Positions 28,619 to 37,797 are shown, counted from the first letter of the stretch. The stretch is 64,000 nt of DNA from Streptomyces sp. NBC_01283 (GCF_041435335.1 NZ_CP108431.1:1-64000); one strand, 5' to 3'. Translations and numbers: made by a program. The notes: generated from the sequence alone by a model not told the origin.

Positions 28619-28872
28619 GCCGCGGCGCCCGGCTGCAGCCGTTCATCTGGTGCGTCGAGTTGTTGCTCGAGGTCGTCGAGGTAGGCGCCGTGGTGGTCGA
28701 TGAAGGACTGTGCGGCGGCCATGCCGGCGGCGCGGGCGCCGGTGGTGTCCTCGATGATGAGGCGCTCGACGTACCTGTTGAAGTCCAGGCCGCGGGCGGC
28801 CGCGGCGTCCTTGCCGGCGGCGAGCACGTCGGGCTCCAGCCGCACCTGCGTCTGCCTCTTCGCGGAAGTCAT
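28615..28872 (-). CDS. Antitoxin, ribbon-helix-helix type
   Basis: 85 residues from ATG 28872. The N-terminus RQTQVRLEPDVLAAGKDAAA followed by RGLDFNRYVERLIIED is a MetJ/Arc-like ribbon-helix-helix DNA-binding domain. The C-terminal helix AAAQSFIDHHGAYLDDLEQQ probably wraps the toxin. It precedes the toxin and overlaps it by four bases, the usual order, so the pair should autorepress. Confidence 0.75.
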   Translation of the reverse strand: MTSAKRQTQVRLEPDVLAAGKDAAAARGLDFNRYVERLIIEDTTGARAAGMAAAQSFIDHHGAYLDDLEQQLDAPDERLQPGAAA

Positions 28873-29012
28873 ACTCAAAAGGTAGCAGGGTGGTAGCACC
28901 CGTGGGTTGGTTCGGGTGCGCAGCAGTCGGCTACCGACCGGCAGGCGCAGCGCGCGGCGCACCCCCCGAGCAGTCCGCCGCGCGCACCCTCGCGAGCGGC
29001 CGGAGGCTTGTG

Positions 29013-29129
29013 CCGTGGAGTATCCCGTCGACGTCGCCCTCGCCGCGCCCGTGGCCAAGCTGCCCAGAGGAGCTGGCTGGTGGTACGAGCCCAAGTTCGA
29101 CGGCCACAAAATGGTCACGTGGCGGACCG
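29013..29129 (+). pseudogene. ATP-dependent DNA ligase, N-terminal fragment
   Basis: VEYPVDVALAAPVAKLPRGA followed by GWWYEPKFDGHKMVTWRTE contains the adenylation motif EPKFDGHK with the nucleophilic Lys. The gene starts at GTG 29013 but is cut after 39 codons at the IS481 junction. No other ligase domain is found. Confidence 0.65.
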
Positions 29130-29720
29130 AGGGTCGCGCACGTCGCAGCCGAGATGGGAATCTCGCGCGTCACAGCCCACAAGTGGGTTCGCCGCTGGAG
29201 GGCCGAAGGCGAGCCAGGGCTGTACGACCGCTCCAGCCGTCCCCGCACCACGCCGCACCGCAGCCCGGCAGCGACCGAGGCCCGGGTGTGCCGCCTGCGC
29301 CAGGACCGCAAGCTCGGGCCCGCACGTCTCGGCCCGATCCTGGGCCTGCCCGCCTCGACCACCCACCGGATCCTGACCCGGCACGGCCTCAACCGCCTGG
29401 CCTTCCTGGACCGGCCCACCGGGCAGGTCATCCGCCGCTACGAACGCGAGAGGCCCGGCGAACTCATCCACGTTGACGTCAAGAAACTCGGCCGCATCCC
29501 CAACGGCGCCGACCACAAGGTCCTGGGCCGACAAGCCGGCCGAGCCACCCGCAGTGGCATGGGATTCGACTACATCCACTCCGCCGTCGACGACCACACC
29601 CGCCTCGCCTACAGCGAGATCCACGGCGATGAGAAGGCCGCCACCTGCGCCGGATTCCTCCGCCGGGCCAACGCCTTCTTCACCGCGCACGGCATCGACC
29701 GCGTCGAACGGGGGGCCTGA
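29130..29720 (+). pseudogene. IS481-family transposase, truncated at both ends
   Basis: HVAAEMGISRVTAHKWVRRW is the helix-turn-helix, followed by GLYDRSSRPRTTPHRSPAAT, PTGQVIRRYERERPGELIHV, DVKKLGRIPNG (first Asp) and FDYIHSAVDDHTRLAYSEIH (second Asp region). It ends at AAHGIDRVER-like text, before the catalytic Glu. In frame with the ligase fragment only by chance of the junction. Confidence 0.85.
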
Positions 29721-29786
29721 TCCTAGAGTTTGGACGCCGGAGAGACTTGGATCTTGATGGTCCAAGAGAACGGAGTCCCTGTGGGG

Positions 29787-30478
29787 ATGAAGCACTACCC
29801 CGCCGAGTTCAAGGCGGATGCGGTCGCGTTGTACCGGTCGCGTCCGGGAGCGACGATCAAGTCGGTTGCCGCCGACCTCGGAGTGAATACCGAGACGCTG
29901 CGGAACTGGATCAGGGCCGCCGACGGGCGGCGTCCGGGCGCCCACTCGGCGACCCCGGCGGCCGCGCCCCAGCCTGGCGGTGACGCGGTTCAGGCGGAGC
30001 TGGCCGCCGCACGCAAAAGGATCCGCGAGCTGGAGGAGAACGCGACATCCTCCACAAGGCGGCCCGGTATTTCGCGACGGAGACGCGCTGGTGAACCGCT
30101 GCCAGTTCGTTGAGGATCACCAGCGCCCATACGGCGTGAAGCGGCTCTGCGACATCCTGGGCATCGCCCGCTCAAGCTTCTACTACTGGCGCCGCACCGC
30201 CCCCGCCCGCCTGGCCCGCCAGGCCGCTGACGACCGGCTCGCGGCCCGGATACGCAAGGCACACAAGGAGTCTGACGGCACCTACGGCGTCCCGAGGATC
30301 ACCGCCGAGCTCCGTGACGAGGACGGCCAGGCGGTCAACCACAAGCGCATCGCGAGGATCATGCGGACCATCGGCCTCGAAGGAGTCCGCCTGCGGCGCC
30401 GGCACCGCACCACCATCGCCGACCCGGCCGCCACGAAAGCCCCGGACCTGATCGGCCGCGACTTCACCGCGACCGAGC
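29787..30478 (+). pseudogene. IS3-family OrfA (frameshifted) and truncated OrfB
   Basis: OrfA starts at ATG 29787 (MKHYPAEFKADAVALYRSRP), with helix-turn-helix KSVAADLGVNTETLRNWIRA. A missing base near 30033 breaks its last part; the restored frame reads ERDILHKAARYFATETRW with stop at 30094. OrfB starts at GTG 30091 in a GTGA overlap: NRCQFVEDHQRPYGVKRLCD, ESDGTYGVPRITAELRDEDG and VNHKRIARIMRTIGLEGV. It is cut at 30478 by a group II intron stub before the DDE core (RDFTATE). Confidence 0.8.
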
Positions 30479-30768
30479 AGGGCCGTGCGCCCGTCCACTC
30501 CGGCCGTGCGGGCTCCCTTGTTGTCCCGCACCCGGTCCCACGCGACCAGAAGGAACGCGGGATCGGCGACGAGGTTGAACAGATCACCGAACCTGCGAGG
30601 GTCATCACGGGCCCAACAGTGCAGCTTGGTCTGGATCTTCAGTACCCTGCGCTCCGCTCCGAACGGAACGGAGTCAAGTTCGTCGGTGTTCACCGGCGAC
30701 AGCCTCCTGACCTTCCAGTACGTCCCCTACTGACTTGCTGGTCTCCTTCGCCATGCACGCGCCTCTCG
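30479..30768 (-). pseudogene. Group II intron reverse transcriptase, N-terminal stub
   Basis: On the minus strand NTDELDSVPFGAERRVLKIQ, TKLHCWARDDPRRFGDLFNL and VADPAFLLVAWDRVRDNKGA with RTAGVDG match the N-terminus (RT0 region) of a different group II intron protein from the two complete ones here. It ends at the junction with IS3 OrfB. A short upstream reading MAKETSKSVGDVLEG in another frame suggests a frameshift near 30690. Confidence 0.75.
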
Positions 30769-31337
30769 CGCGCTCGACCACCTCACCACCGCGGTCGGCC
30801 AGTTGGATGCGCGGATCACCACGCTGCTGGCCCGCCTGGAACGGAACACGGATGTGGAGAACCTCGACTCCATCCCGGGCATCGGCCCCGCAGCCGCTCA
30901 GATCATCATCGCCGAGACCGGCGGGAACATGGCCCAGTTCGCCACCGCCTGGCACCTTGCCTCCTGGATCGGGGTCTGCCCCGGCCACCACGAATCCGCC
31001 GGCCGTGACCAAGTCCGGCCACACCCGCCCCGGCAACAGCAACCTCAAACCGCTGCTGGGCATCGCCGCGGTGTCGGTGAGCCGCAGCAAGGACGGCTAC
31101 CTCAGCGCCTACTACCGGCGGATCGCTGCCCGCCGCGGCAGGCAGCGGGCCCTGGTCGCGGTGATGCACAACCTCGCCGTCGCCATCTGGCACATCCTGC
31201 GCAACAAGACCCGCTACCAAGACCTCAGCACCGCCTACTTCACCCGCCGCGACCCCGAACGCGCCATGCGCCGGATGACCAAAAAAGCCAACCGACTCGG
31301 CCTCACCGTCCGCTTCGAACCCATCGCGGCCGCATGA
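30768..31337 (+). pseudogene. IS110-family transposase, C-terminal part with frameshift
   Basis: TTAVGQLDARITTLLARLER, then NLDSIPGIGPAAAQIIIAET (the helix-hairpin-helix of Transposase_20), FATAWHLASWIGVCPGHHES. A one-base shift near 31005 leads to TKSGHTRPGNSNLKPLLGIA, and DGYLSAYYRRIAARRGRQRA to the stop at 31337. The DEDD catalytic N-terminal domain is absent. Confidence 0.8.
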
Positions 31338-31406
31338 AACCCCACCGCCAGCCACTCGCTGACCTGAGCTCATCCTTCATTTTCGAGTTAGAGTCCGGAA
31401 CTCGGG

Positions 31407-31952
31407 TCAGAGCCGGTTCAGGTCAGGTTCGGGCACGGGAACGACGTTTCCCGCCGCGTTGCAGCGAACGGTCCACGGCGTCCCGTAGCCCTGCTCGTAG
31501 ACCCGTACGTCTACGTCGGGGAGTTGTGTGCCGTGAGTTGCCTGGGCGGAGGCTGCGGTGCAGATGATCTGGCTGAGCCCGAGGCTGCCGTCGGTCATGT
31601 GTGCCACCCCCGTCGGAAGGTGCAGATCCACGGCATCGTCGGTGGTCTGCGCGACCAGCCGCCCGTGTATCGGGGGCACCTCGGTGATCAGGCCACGGGC
31701 GCGTTCGGCGGCGTCGGGGCCTTCGAGGAGCAGGTCGAGTGCCTGTTGGGGGGTTGCGGATGTATCGACCTCGCGGGTGACGGCTTGGATGCCGTGCGGG
31801 CTGACGAAGTAAAGCTGGGCATGGTGGGTCGCGGATCCCGGCTCGCGAAGGCCGGACGCCGGGACACCGGCTCGGACTGGGCCAGTGGAACCAATGCTGC
31901 AGCCTGCCGAAAGTACACCCAGCACGGCTACGAGGGTGATCTGGCGCTTCAT
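31407..31952 (-). CDS. Lipoprotein with GerMN-like domain
   Basis: 181 residues. The N-terminus MKRQITLVAVLGVLSAGCS is a lipoprotein signal with lipobox LSAGC. The mature part VRAGVPASGLREPGSATHHA and LYFVSPHGIQAVTREVDTSA, with TPQQALDLLLEGPDAAERA, looks like a GerMN domain (sporulation/germination and CseA/AfsQ3-type lipoproteins). The start overlaps the kinase stop by four bases. In comparable Streptomyces systems a lipoprotein encoded with a two-component pair modulates the kinase at the membrane; the same role is inferred. Confidence 0.85.
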   Translation of the reverse strand: MKRQITLVAVLGVLSAGCSIGSTGPVRAGVPASGLREPGSATHHAQLYFVSPHGIQAVTREVDTSATPQQALDLLLEGPDAAERARGLITEVPPIHGRLVAQTTDDAVDLHLPTGVAHMTDGSLGLSQIICTAASAQATHGTQLPDVDVRVYEQGYGTPWTVRCNAAGNVVPVPEPDLNRL

Positions 31953-33400
31953 GACTGGTCCTCCAGCCGGAGTGTGCGCGGGAGCGTGATGGTGAACACC
32001 GCGCCGCCATCGGGGGCGTTGGCAGCGGTGAGGGTGCCGTGGTGCAGTCGTACGTTCGCCATCGCGATGGCAAGTCCGAGGCCGCTGCCTGCGGAGCGGG
32101 CCCGCGCGGCGTCCGCCTTGTAGAAGCGGTCGAAGATATGCGGCAGGGCCTCGTCGGGGATGCCGGGGCCGTCGTCGGCGACATCGATCACCAGGGACTC
32201 CTGCGTGGCCCTCGCCCGGACCGTGACGGGGGCGGCGCCATGGCGCAGGGCGTTGCCGATCAGGTTGGCGAGGACGACGTCGACGCGCCGCGCGTCGACC
32301 CGGATGCGCAGGTCGTCCTCGGCAAGCTCGGTGATCACCTCGTCCGGCTCGCGCCAGCCGCGCAGGTGAAGCGTTTTGTGGATGATGGTGCGCAGACTCA
32401 CGTCGTCCAGGTGCAACACCGCCGCTCCCGCGTCGAAGCGGGAGATCTCTATCAACTCCTCGACCATGCCGGTCAGCTTGCGGGTCTCGTCGCTGATGAG
32501 GAGGACCGCGTCGGCTGTGTCCGGAGGCAGCGTGCCGGAGCGGGCGTCCTCGTCGAGGGCGTCGGTGACGGCGGCCATCGCGGCGAGAGGGGTCCGCAGT
32601 TCGTGCGAGACGTCTGCGGCGAACCGGCGGGCGTTGGCCTCCATGTGCCGCAGCTCGGCGTCGTTGCGCTCCAGGGCGGCCACCATGGTGTTGAACGTGC
32701 CGGTCAGCGCGGCGAGTTCGTCCTTGCCGACGACGTCCAGGCGGGTGTCCAGGGCGCCTGAGGTGATCTTCTCGGCGGCCGTACGCAGCTGCCGTACGGG
32801 CCGCAGCACCCGGCGGGCCGCGAACAAGGCGGGCACGACGGCGAAGGCGAGCACGGGGACGGCGCCTGCCCAGGCCGCGGTGATCAGGGCGGAGATGTCG
32901 GCCCGTTCGCCGTCCAGCGACAGAACGGCGAAGGCGGCAAGACCCGACGGTTCTTCCGCTTCTTTGCGCCGGTCGGTGTAGCTGATCGGCATGCCGATCA
33001 GCAGTCGGGGGCCGGCGGTGTGCTCCGCACGCTCGTAGAAGGTGGTGTCGCCGCTCTTTGTCGCGTCGCGCAGGGACCTGCTGACGTGACGCGCGGTGCC
33101 GATGAGCGGGCCGCCATCGCGGGAGACGGCCGTGTGCCAGCCGTGCGAGCCCGAGGCACGGTCCAGCTGGCGCGCGAAGGCGCGCAGGTCCGTTTCGGTG
33201 GGGTCGGCAGGAAGGTTGGGAGCGAGCGAGTCGATCTGGAGGCGCAGATCGTGGACGGCGCCGTTCTGGGTGCGGTCCAAGATCGCGCTGCGGGCCTGCC
33301 GGAAGGTCAGCGCGGCGGTGATCAGCGCGCTGAGCGCGGCGACCAGGACGAAGGCGAAGACCAGGCGCGGGCTCAGGCCGCGGCGCGGTGCGAGCTTCAT
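31949..33400 (-). CDS. Sensor histidine kinase
   Basis: 483 residues. A first membrane helix (about 12-34, LVFAFVLVAALSALITAALT), an extracytoplasmic sensor of about 140 residues, a second membrane helix (about 170-195), then HAMP. The dimerisation box is FAADVSHELRTPLAAM with His near residue 265. The ATPase domain has LANLIGNALRHG (N box), VADDGPGIPDEALPHIFDRF (G1/F) and GSGLGLAIA (G2). The extracellular part is not a family I recognise. Overlaps both the regulator gene upstream and the lipoprotein gene downstream by four bases, so the three are one operon. Gene order resembles AfsQ1-AfsQ2-AfsQ3. Confidence 0.95.
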   Translation of the reverse strand: MKLAPRRGLSPRLVFAFVLVAALSALITAALTFRQARSAILDRTQNGAVHDLRLQIDSLAPNLPADPTETDLRAFARQLDRASGSHGWHTAVSRDGGPLIGTARHVSRSLRDATKSGDTTFYERAEHTAGPRLLIGMPISYTDRRKEAEEPSGLAAFAVLSLDGERADISALITAAWAGAVPVLAFAVVPALFAARRVLRPVRQLRTAAEKITSGALDTRLDVVGKDELAALTGTFNTMVAALERNDAELRHMEANARRFAADVSHELRTPLAAMAAVTDALDEDARSGTLPPDTADAVLLISDETRKLTGMVEELIEISRFDAGAAVLHLDDVSLRTIIHKTLHLRGWREPDEVITELAEDDLRIRVDARRVDVVLANLIGNALRHGAAPVTVRARATQESLVIDVADDGPGIPDEALPHIFDRFYKADAARARSAGSGLGLAIAMANVRLHHGTLTAANAPDGGAVFTITLPRTLRLEDQS

Positions 33401-34089
33401 GCGGGCAGTGGGCCGAAGCGGTAGCCGAAGCCGCGTACGGTCTGGACGTACACCGGGCGGCGCGGGTCCTCTTCGATCCTGGCGCGCAGCCTCATCACGC
33501 AGGCGTCGACCAGGCGGGCGTCCCCGTAGTAGCTGTGTTCCCAGACGTCCTCGAGTAACTGCTGGCGGCTGAAGGTCCGCCCCGGTGCGGCGCTGAGAAA
33601 GAGCAGCAGCTTCAACTCGGAAGGGGCGAGAGGGAGTTCCTGGCCGCGCTTGCGGACGATGAGTGCTCCGCGGTCGATCTCCAGATCGCCCACCTGGGTC
33701 TGCCCGGCGCCTGTGGCAGCCTGGGCGGGGGCCACGCGGCGCAGCACCGCCCGCAGCCGGGCCTCGATGACCGCGGCGCCTGCGGGTTTGACGACGTAGT
33801 CGTCGGCGCCCGCCTCAAGGCCGATCACGACGTCGAGGTCGTCGCCGCGCGCGGACAGGATCACGATGGGAACCCGGCTGGTCTCGCGGATGCGGCCGCA
33901 TACTTCCAGGCCGCTCATGCCGGGGAGCATCAGATCGAGGAGTACGAGGTCGGGCTTGATGGCGACCAGGGCCTCAAGACCGTCCTCGCCGGTGCCGACC
34001 GCCTCGGCCTCGTGCCCGTTGCGGGATAAGCCCAAGACGACACCGCGGCGCACGGCCGGATCGTCCTCGATCAGCAAGACACGGGGCAT
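33397..34089 (-). CDS. OmpR/PhoB-family response regulator
   Basis: 230 residues. The receiver domain starts RVLLIEDDPAVRRGVVLGLS, has the phosphoacceptor Asp in PDLVLLDLMLPGMSGLEV, Thr/Ser at IVILSARGD and Lys in DDYVVKPAGA. The winged-helix output domain includes LPLAPSELKLLLFLSAAPGR, TFSRQQLLEDVWEHSYYGD and VQTVRGFGYRFG. It is closest in my reading to CseB/AfsQ1-type regulators but has no adjacent sigma factor, so no symbol is given. First gene of the three-gene operon; its promoter must lie in 34090-34200. Confidence 0.95.
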   Translation of the reverse strand: MPRVLLIEDDPAVRRGVVLGLSRNGHEAEAVGTGEDGLEALVAIKPDLVLLDLMLPGMSGLEVCGRIRETSRVPIVILSARGDDLDVVIGLEAGADDYVVKPAGAAVIEARLRAVLRRVAPAQAATGAGQTQVGDLEIDRGALIVRKRGQELPLAPSELKLLLFLSAAPGRTFSRQQLLEDVWEHSYYGDARLVDACVMRLRARIEEDPRRPVYVQTVRGFGYRFGPLPA

Positions 34090-34200
34090 GTAAGGGCCCT
34101 TTCCACGGTGCGCATGTTATTCCTGCATTATGTGAGCTATGAGATGGATTGCCCACTTTACGGGCGCGCGGGGGTGTGGCGTGCACGGCGTGTTCTGGGG

Positions 34201-35475
34201 TCACCTCAACTGGTTGACATCGACCGTGCCTGCCCCCGGCACCGGCTCGGGCACCGCCGCCCACAGGACGGCTCCCGCCAGGGCTACCGCGATTACCGCG
34301 ATCACACCGCGCCTGCCACGCGCCCACCCCGCCCGGCACCGCACCGGATCCTCGACGAACCGCTTCGTCATCGCGGCGGCGGCCAGTGAAACCCCGATCG
34401 CGAGGACGGTCCCGCCCCAGTCCCCGAGCACCGACAGTCGCGGCAACAACAGCAGGTACACCGGCCAGTGCCACAGATACAGGCTGTATGACAGTATCCC
34501 CAGGCCACGCGGCAGGCGGCTGCCCGCAACCCGTGCCGCCCAGGTGTCCGGCACCTGGGCCATCAGGACGATCAACGCGGCCGCGGTCGCAGAGTGCAGG
34601 AAGAGCCCGCCCTGGAAGAGCAGCGGCGCCTTCTCACCCTCAGTCACCGCCCACGCCACCGCCAGCCCACAGCCCAGGGCAAGGCACACCAGGTCGGCGG
34701 CGCGGCGCGGCACCCGGCGTACGAGGTTGCGCACCGGCGCGGTGGCCACGAGCGCCCCGAGCAGCAGGGCGGCACACCGGGTATCAGTGCCCTCGTAGGC
34801 GCGAGTGGTGTCCACCGCGGCACCGAGCGAGACGGTCAGGGCGAGGGAAATGAGGGCACCCACCCCGGCCAGTGAGGCCACGATCCGCTCACCGCACCGC
34901 CACCGGGCGGCCACCGCCACCACCAGTGGCCAGGCCAGGTAGAACTGCCACTCCACGCCGATGCTCCACAGGTGGGCGAAGACGCGGGTATCGGAGGCGT
35001 TCCAGTAGCCGATCTGCTCGGTGATGTAATGCCAGTTGACCGTCTGCGTCCCGACCCAGGGCATGTCGTCGAGCGCGAAACGCAGTTGCTCCGTGCTCCC
35101 CCACGCCCACGTGGCCACCACGGTCACGACCACCACACAGCTGAGAGCGGGCAGCAGGCGGCGGGCACGGCGGCTCCAGAACGCGGCCAGGGCGATCTGG
35201 CCGCGCGCAGTCGCCTCGCCGAGCAGCAGCCCGGTGATCAGGAACCCGGAGAGCGCGAAGAACAGGTCGACCCCGAGAAACCCGCCGGGCAGATGCCCGG
35301 CGTGGAAGAGCAGCACGGCCGCGACCGCGAACCCGCGCAGCCCGTCGAGGGCGGCTATATGCGCACGGCTCACGCCGCCGGGGCGCGCCTCGCGGTGCCG
35401 GGCCGGCGTCGGGCCGCGCGCAGGCGCAGCCACAGGCACAGGCACAGGCACAGGTGACGGGAGATGCGGAGGCAT
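34201..35475 (-). CDS. Acyltransferase 3 (OafA/YrhL-type) membrane protein
   Basis: 424 residues from ATG 35475; the longer open frame upstream overlaps the preceding gene and is not used. After a Pro/Val-rich tail, the signature ALDGLRGFAVAAVLLFHAGH and FLGVDLFFALSGFLITGLLL with SRRARRLLPAL mark an acyltransferase-3 protein. About ten membrane helices follow, including LWSIGVEWQFYLAWPLVVAV and SYSLYLWHWPVYLLLL. Such enzymes transfer acyl (usually acetyl) groups to sugars or cell-wall polymers. The catalytic His is in LLFHAGH. Sixteen bases separate it from the SGNH gene upstream, with which it likely works. Confidence 0.93.
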   Translation of the reverse strand: MPPHLPSPVPVPVPVAAPARGPTPARHREARPGGVSRAHIAALDGLRGFAVAAVLLFHAGHLPGGFLGVDLFFALSGFLITGLLLGEATARGQIALAAFWSRRARRLLPALSCVVVVTVVATWAWGSTEQLRFALDDMPWVGTQTVNWHYITEQIGYWNASDTRVFAHLWSIGVEWQFYLAWPLVVAVAARWRCGERIVASLAGVGALISLALTVSLGAAVDTTRAYEGTDTRCAALLLGALVATAPVRNLVRRVPRRAADLVCLALGCGLAVAWAVTEGEKAPLLFQGGLFLHSATAAALIVLMAQVPDTWAARVAGSRLPRGLGILSYSLYLWHWPVYLLLLPRLSVLGDWGGTVLAIGVSLAAAAMTKRFVEDPVRCRAGWARGRRGVIAVIAVALAGAVLWAAVPEPVPGAGTVDVNQLR

Positions 35476-35491
35476 CAAGTCGGCCGCTTCG

Positions 35492-36316
35492 TCACGCGGC
35501 ACAGCGGAGCTTGCTGTAGCGCTCGTTGCCGGTCCAGGACTTCTGGGCCCAGGTGTCCACCGACGCTGGTTTGAAGCGCTCCTGCGCGCCGAGTTTCCCG
35601 GCGAACCACTTGGCGAAGGCGGCGGCCCCCTGCTGGCAGTTGTGTACCCCGTCCGCGGCGCGCTGCGCCTTCCCCGCCGAGGCATCAGTGCCCCACACCT
35701 GGGAGGCATCGAAGAACGCCGCCGTGCCACCGCTCCTCCCGGCGACTTCCGAGGCCACCTTGGAAGCGGTACGCAACTGCGCCTCGTGCTGCTTGTAGAA
35801 CCCGTCGATCTTGATGGGCGGGGACGAAACGAACACCACCTTGGCTCCGGCGCCCTTGGCCGTGTCGACGACCTTCCTGTAGGCAGCCCGCTGCTGGTCC
35901 TGGCTTCCCCAGTCGTATGTCGTGACTTGGTAGGCGACCACGGTGGGACGGAACGCCTCGATGTCCTTGGTCAGTTGCTTCCAGGTGTCGCCGGAGATCA
36001 TCCGCGTGATCTCCTCACCGCCGTCGACGATCGTGCCCCCACCGTCCGAAGAGGAATCCTTGAACTCCACACCACTGGCCTTCAGGGCCGCGCCCAGGGC
36101 GGGAGCCTCGGCACCCGCGATGGAATCGCCCAGCCAGAGGACCTTCGTGCCGATGCTCTTCGGCGTCTGGTTCTTCCCCTCGTCCGTGGCGCCGGAGCCC
36201 TTCCCGCCGCAGCCGACCAGGGTGAGGCCGAGCGCGGCGACTGCGGCAACCGCGCTCAGGGCATAGCGGGCCGGGCGGTGAGGAGAACGGGAACGGGACT
36301 TGTGCGTGCTGTTCAT
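35492..36316 (-). CDS. SGNH/GDSL-type hydrolase lipoprotein
   Basis: 274 residues from ATG 36316 with GGAGG upstream. The N-terminus has a basic start, a hydrophobic stretch ALSAVAAVAALGLTLVG and a lipobox ending in Cys (LVGCGGKG). The SGNH block I is VLWLGDSIAGAEAPALGAAL; later PTVVAYQVTTYDWGSQDQQR and KVVFVSSPPIKIDGFYKQHE, with a probable catalytic Asp/His near DGVHNCQQGAAAF. Pairing with an OafA-type acyltransferase mirrors O-acetylation systems in which an SGNH partner finishes transfer outside the membrane. Substrate unknown. Confidence 0.88.
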   Translation of the reverse strand: MNSTHKSRSRSPHRPARYALSAVAAVAALGLTLVGCGGKGSGATDEGKNQTPKSIGTKVLWLGDSIAGAEAPALGAALKASGVEFKDSSSDGGGTIVDGGEEITRMISGDTWKQLTKDIEAFRPTVVAYQVTTYDWGSQDQQRAAYRKVVDTAKGAGAKVVFVSSPPIKIDGFYKQHEAQLRTASKVASEVAGRSGGTAAFFDASQVWGTDASAGKAQRAADGVHNCQQGAAAFAKWFAGKLGAQERFKPASVDTWAQKSWTGNERYSKLRCAA

Positions 36317-36636
36317 GCCTCCAGCACAACAGCCCCCAAGCACCCAGCCGCCCGCCGCCATCGTTTGCGCACAATCTGGGCAAGAAGCGCTCATGAAGAC
36401 CGCCGCCCCGACTTCGGATACCGGAGCGGCCCCTCAAGTGCCGAGCGGTCCAACACCGACAGCAGGAAATAGCCATGGGTCCGATCCCTCGCCGGTCGCG
36501 GACCAGGCGGCTCTTGCCCGGACAAAGACACCCACAGCACCGCCCCTGCCGGTAGCCACAGGAAACGTCTCACCGCAAGAGCCCGTGGCGGGGTGGAGCC
36601 ACTGCGCCGGTCACCCCACCACCCCTCAATGCACCC
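36317..36636. other. Intergenic region upstream of the SGNH gene
   Basis: No supported gene. It must contain the promoter of the SGNH-acyltransferase operon. Confidence 0.4.
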
Positions 36637-36662
36637 GAGCGACCCACCAAATGGGGTCGCTC
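36637..36662. terminator. Stem-loop, probable bidirectional terminator
   Basis: GAGCGACCC pairs perfectly with GGGTCGCTC across a loop of eight bases. It lies 43 bp beyond the stop of the IS110 transposase (minus strand). There is no U-run, as is common in Streptomyces. Confidence 0.65.
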
Positions 36663-36705
36663 AGAACCGTCCCGCCGGGGCCGCTGAACAACGTCACAGA
36701 GGCTG

Positions 36706-37797
36706 CTATATCGCGTCAAGCTGTTGAGGGGAGATCTCTAAGCCTGTGGAGGTCTTCCGGTGCGAGTGTTCGAGGAGCTTGAAGATCTGACGGCAGATGG
36801 TCCGCTTGAGGCACCGCTGTGCGTCTCGGGAGGTCTTGCCCTCGGCCGAGCGGCGGGTGACGTAGGTCTTGGTCGCAGGGTCCAGTCGCATCCTGATCAG
36901 CGTGATGGTGTGTAGTGCGCGATTCAGCTGCCGGTCGCCGCTGCGGTTGATCCGGTGCCGGTTGGTCAGTCCGGACGACGCAGGGATCGGTGCGACACCG
37001 GCGAAGGCAGCGAATGCGGCTTCGGAGCGGAAACGTCCGGAGTGCGACCAGCTGACCAGGATCTGAGCAGCTGTGATGGGCCCGACTCCCAGCAGAGCAA
37101 GCAGTTCGGGGGCCAACTGCTGCACGATGCCGAGGATCTCGCCTTCAAGCTCTTTGGCCTCGGCCTGGAGAGCCTTGATCCGCTGGGCGGTAGAGCGCAG
37201 GGCCCGGACCGTCATGCGCCGCTCGATGCACTGCGCCGGGCGATCCCGGAGTTGAGCACAACGGCTGATCTGGGCCGGACGCTTGAGTTTGCGCAGTTCA
37301 GCACGGAGGTCATCGGGCGCGGACACGATGAGGTTCTTCAGCTGGTTGATCGCGGCGGTGGAAGCCAGGACTGCCCCCTGGCGGGTCACCAACAGCACGC
37401 GCAGGGCCTCGCGTTCGCCTCGCACTCGAGGCTGGATGAGGTGTTCGGCGGCGAGCGCGTCCTTCGCCGCGCGAATGGCGTCGATCATGTCGGTCTTGCG
37501 TCCGCCCCGGTCAGGGGCCCGTTTCGGGCGCAGGACTTCGACGACCTGTTCCCCGGCCTGGTCCAGAAATGTGGCCAGGCCGGCGCCGAAGCTGCCGACG
37601 CCTTCCAGCGCCCAGCACCGGCGGCCGGGGATGTGCTGGCGTGCAAAGTCCAGCAAGCGGCGGTAGCCGCGGGCGTTGGCAGGCGAATCCGTGGTGGCCA
37701 GGACAGCGCCGATGGGGCTGACGACCGCAGCGGCCAGGGTGTCTCGGTGAGTGTCGACGCCGATGACGCCGTCGACTCGTTCTGCAAGCATGGTCAT
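36706..37797 (-). CDS. IS110-family transposase, intact
   Basis: 363 residues with AAGGAG ribosome site before ATG 37797. The DEDD domain starts GVIGVDTHRDTLAAAVVSP (first Asp), CWALEGVGSFGAGLATFLD (Glu) and RKTDMIDAIRAAKDALAA (Asp). The C-terminal Transposase_20 region has LLALLGVGPITAAQILVSWS and AFAAFAGVAPIPASSGLTN, with NRSGDRQLNRALHTITLIR containing the catalytic Ser-type environment of IS110. No frameshift is visible, so this is one of the few intact transposases of the window. IS110 elements lack long inverted ends; the boundaries were not fixed. Confidence 0.93.
   Translation of the reverse strand: MTMLAERVDGVIGVDTHRDTLAAAVVSPIGAVLATTDSPANARGYRRLLDFARQHIPGRRCWALEGVGSFGAGLATFLDQAGEQVVEVLRPKRAPDRGGRKTDMIDAIRAAKDALAAEHLIQPRVRGEREALRVLLVTRQGAVLASTAAINQLKNLIVSAPDDLRAELRKLKRPAQISRCAQLRDRPAQCIERRMTVRALRSTAQRIKALQAEAKELEGEILGIVQQLAPELLALLGVGPITAAQILVSWSHSGRFRSEAAFAAFAGVAPIPASSGLTNRHRINRSGDRQLNRALHTITLIRMRLDPATKTYVTRRSAEGKTSRDAQRCLKRTICRQIFKLLEHSHRKTSTGLEISPQQLDAI

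Noticed and set aside
30803..31567. A 254-codon plus-strand gene
   Set aside because: Only the first 70 codons match IS110; the rest is a frameshifted shadow of the true IS110 C-terminus and of the lipoprotein gene.
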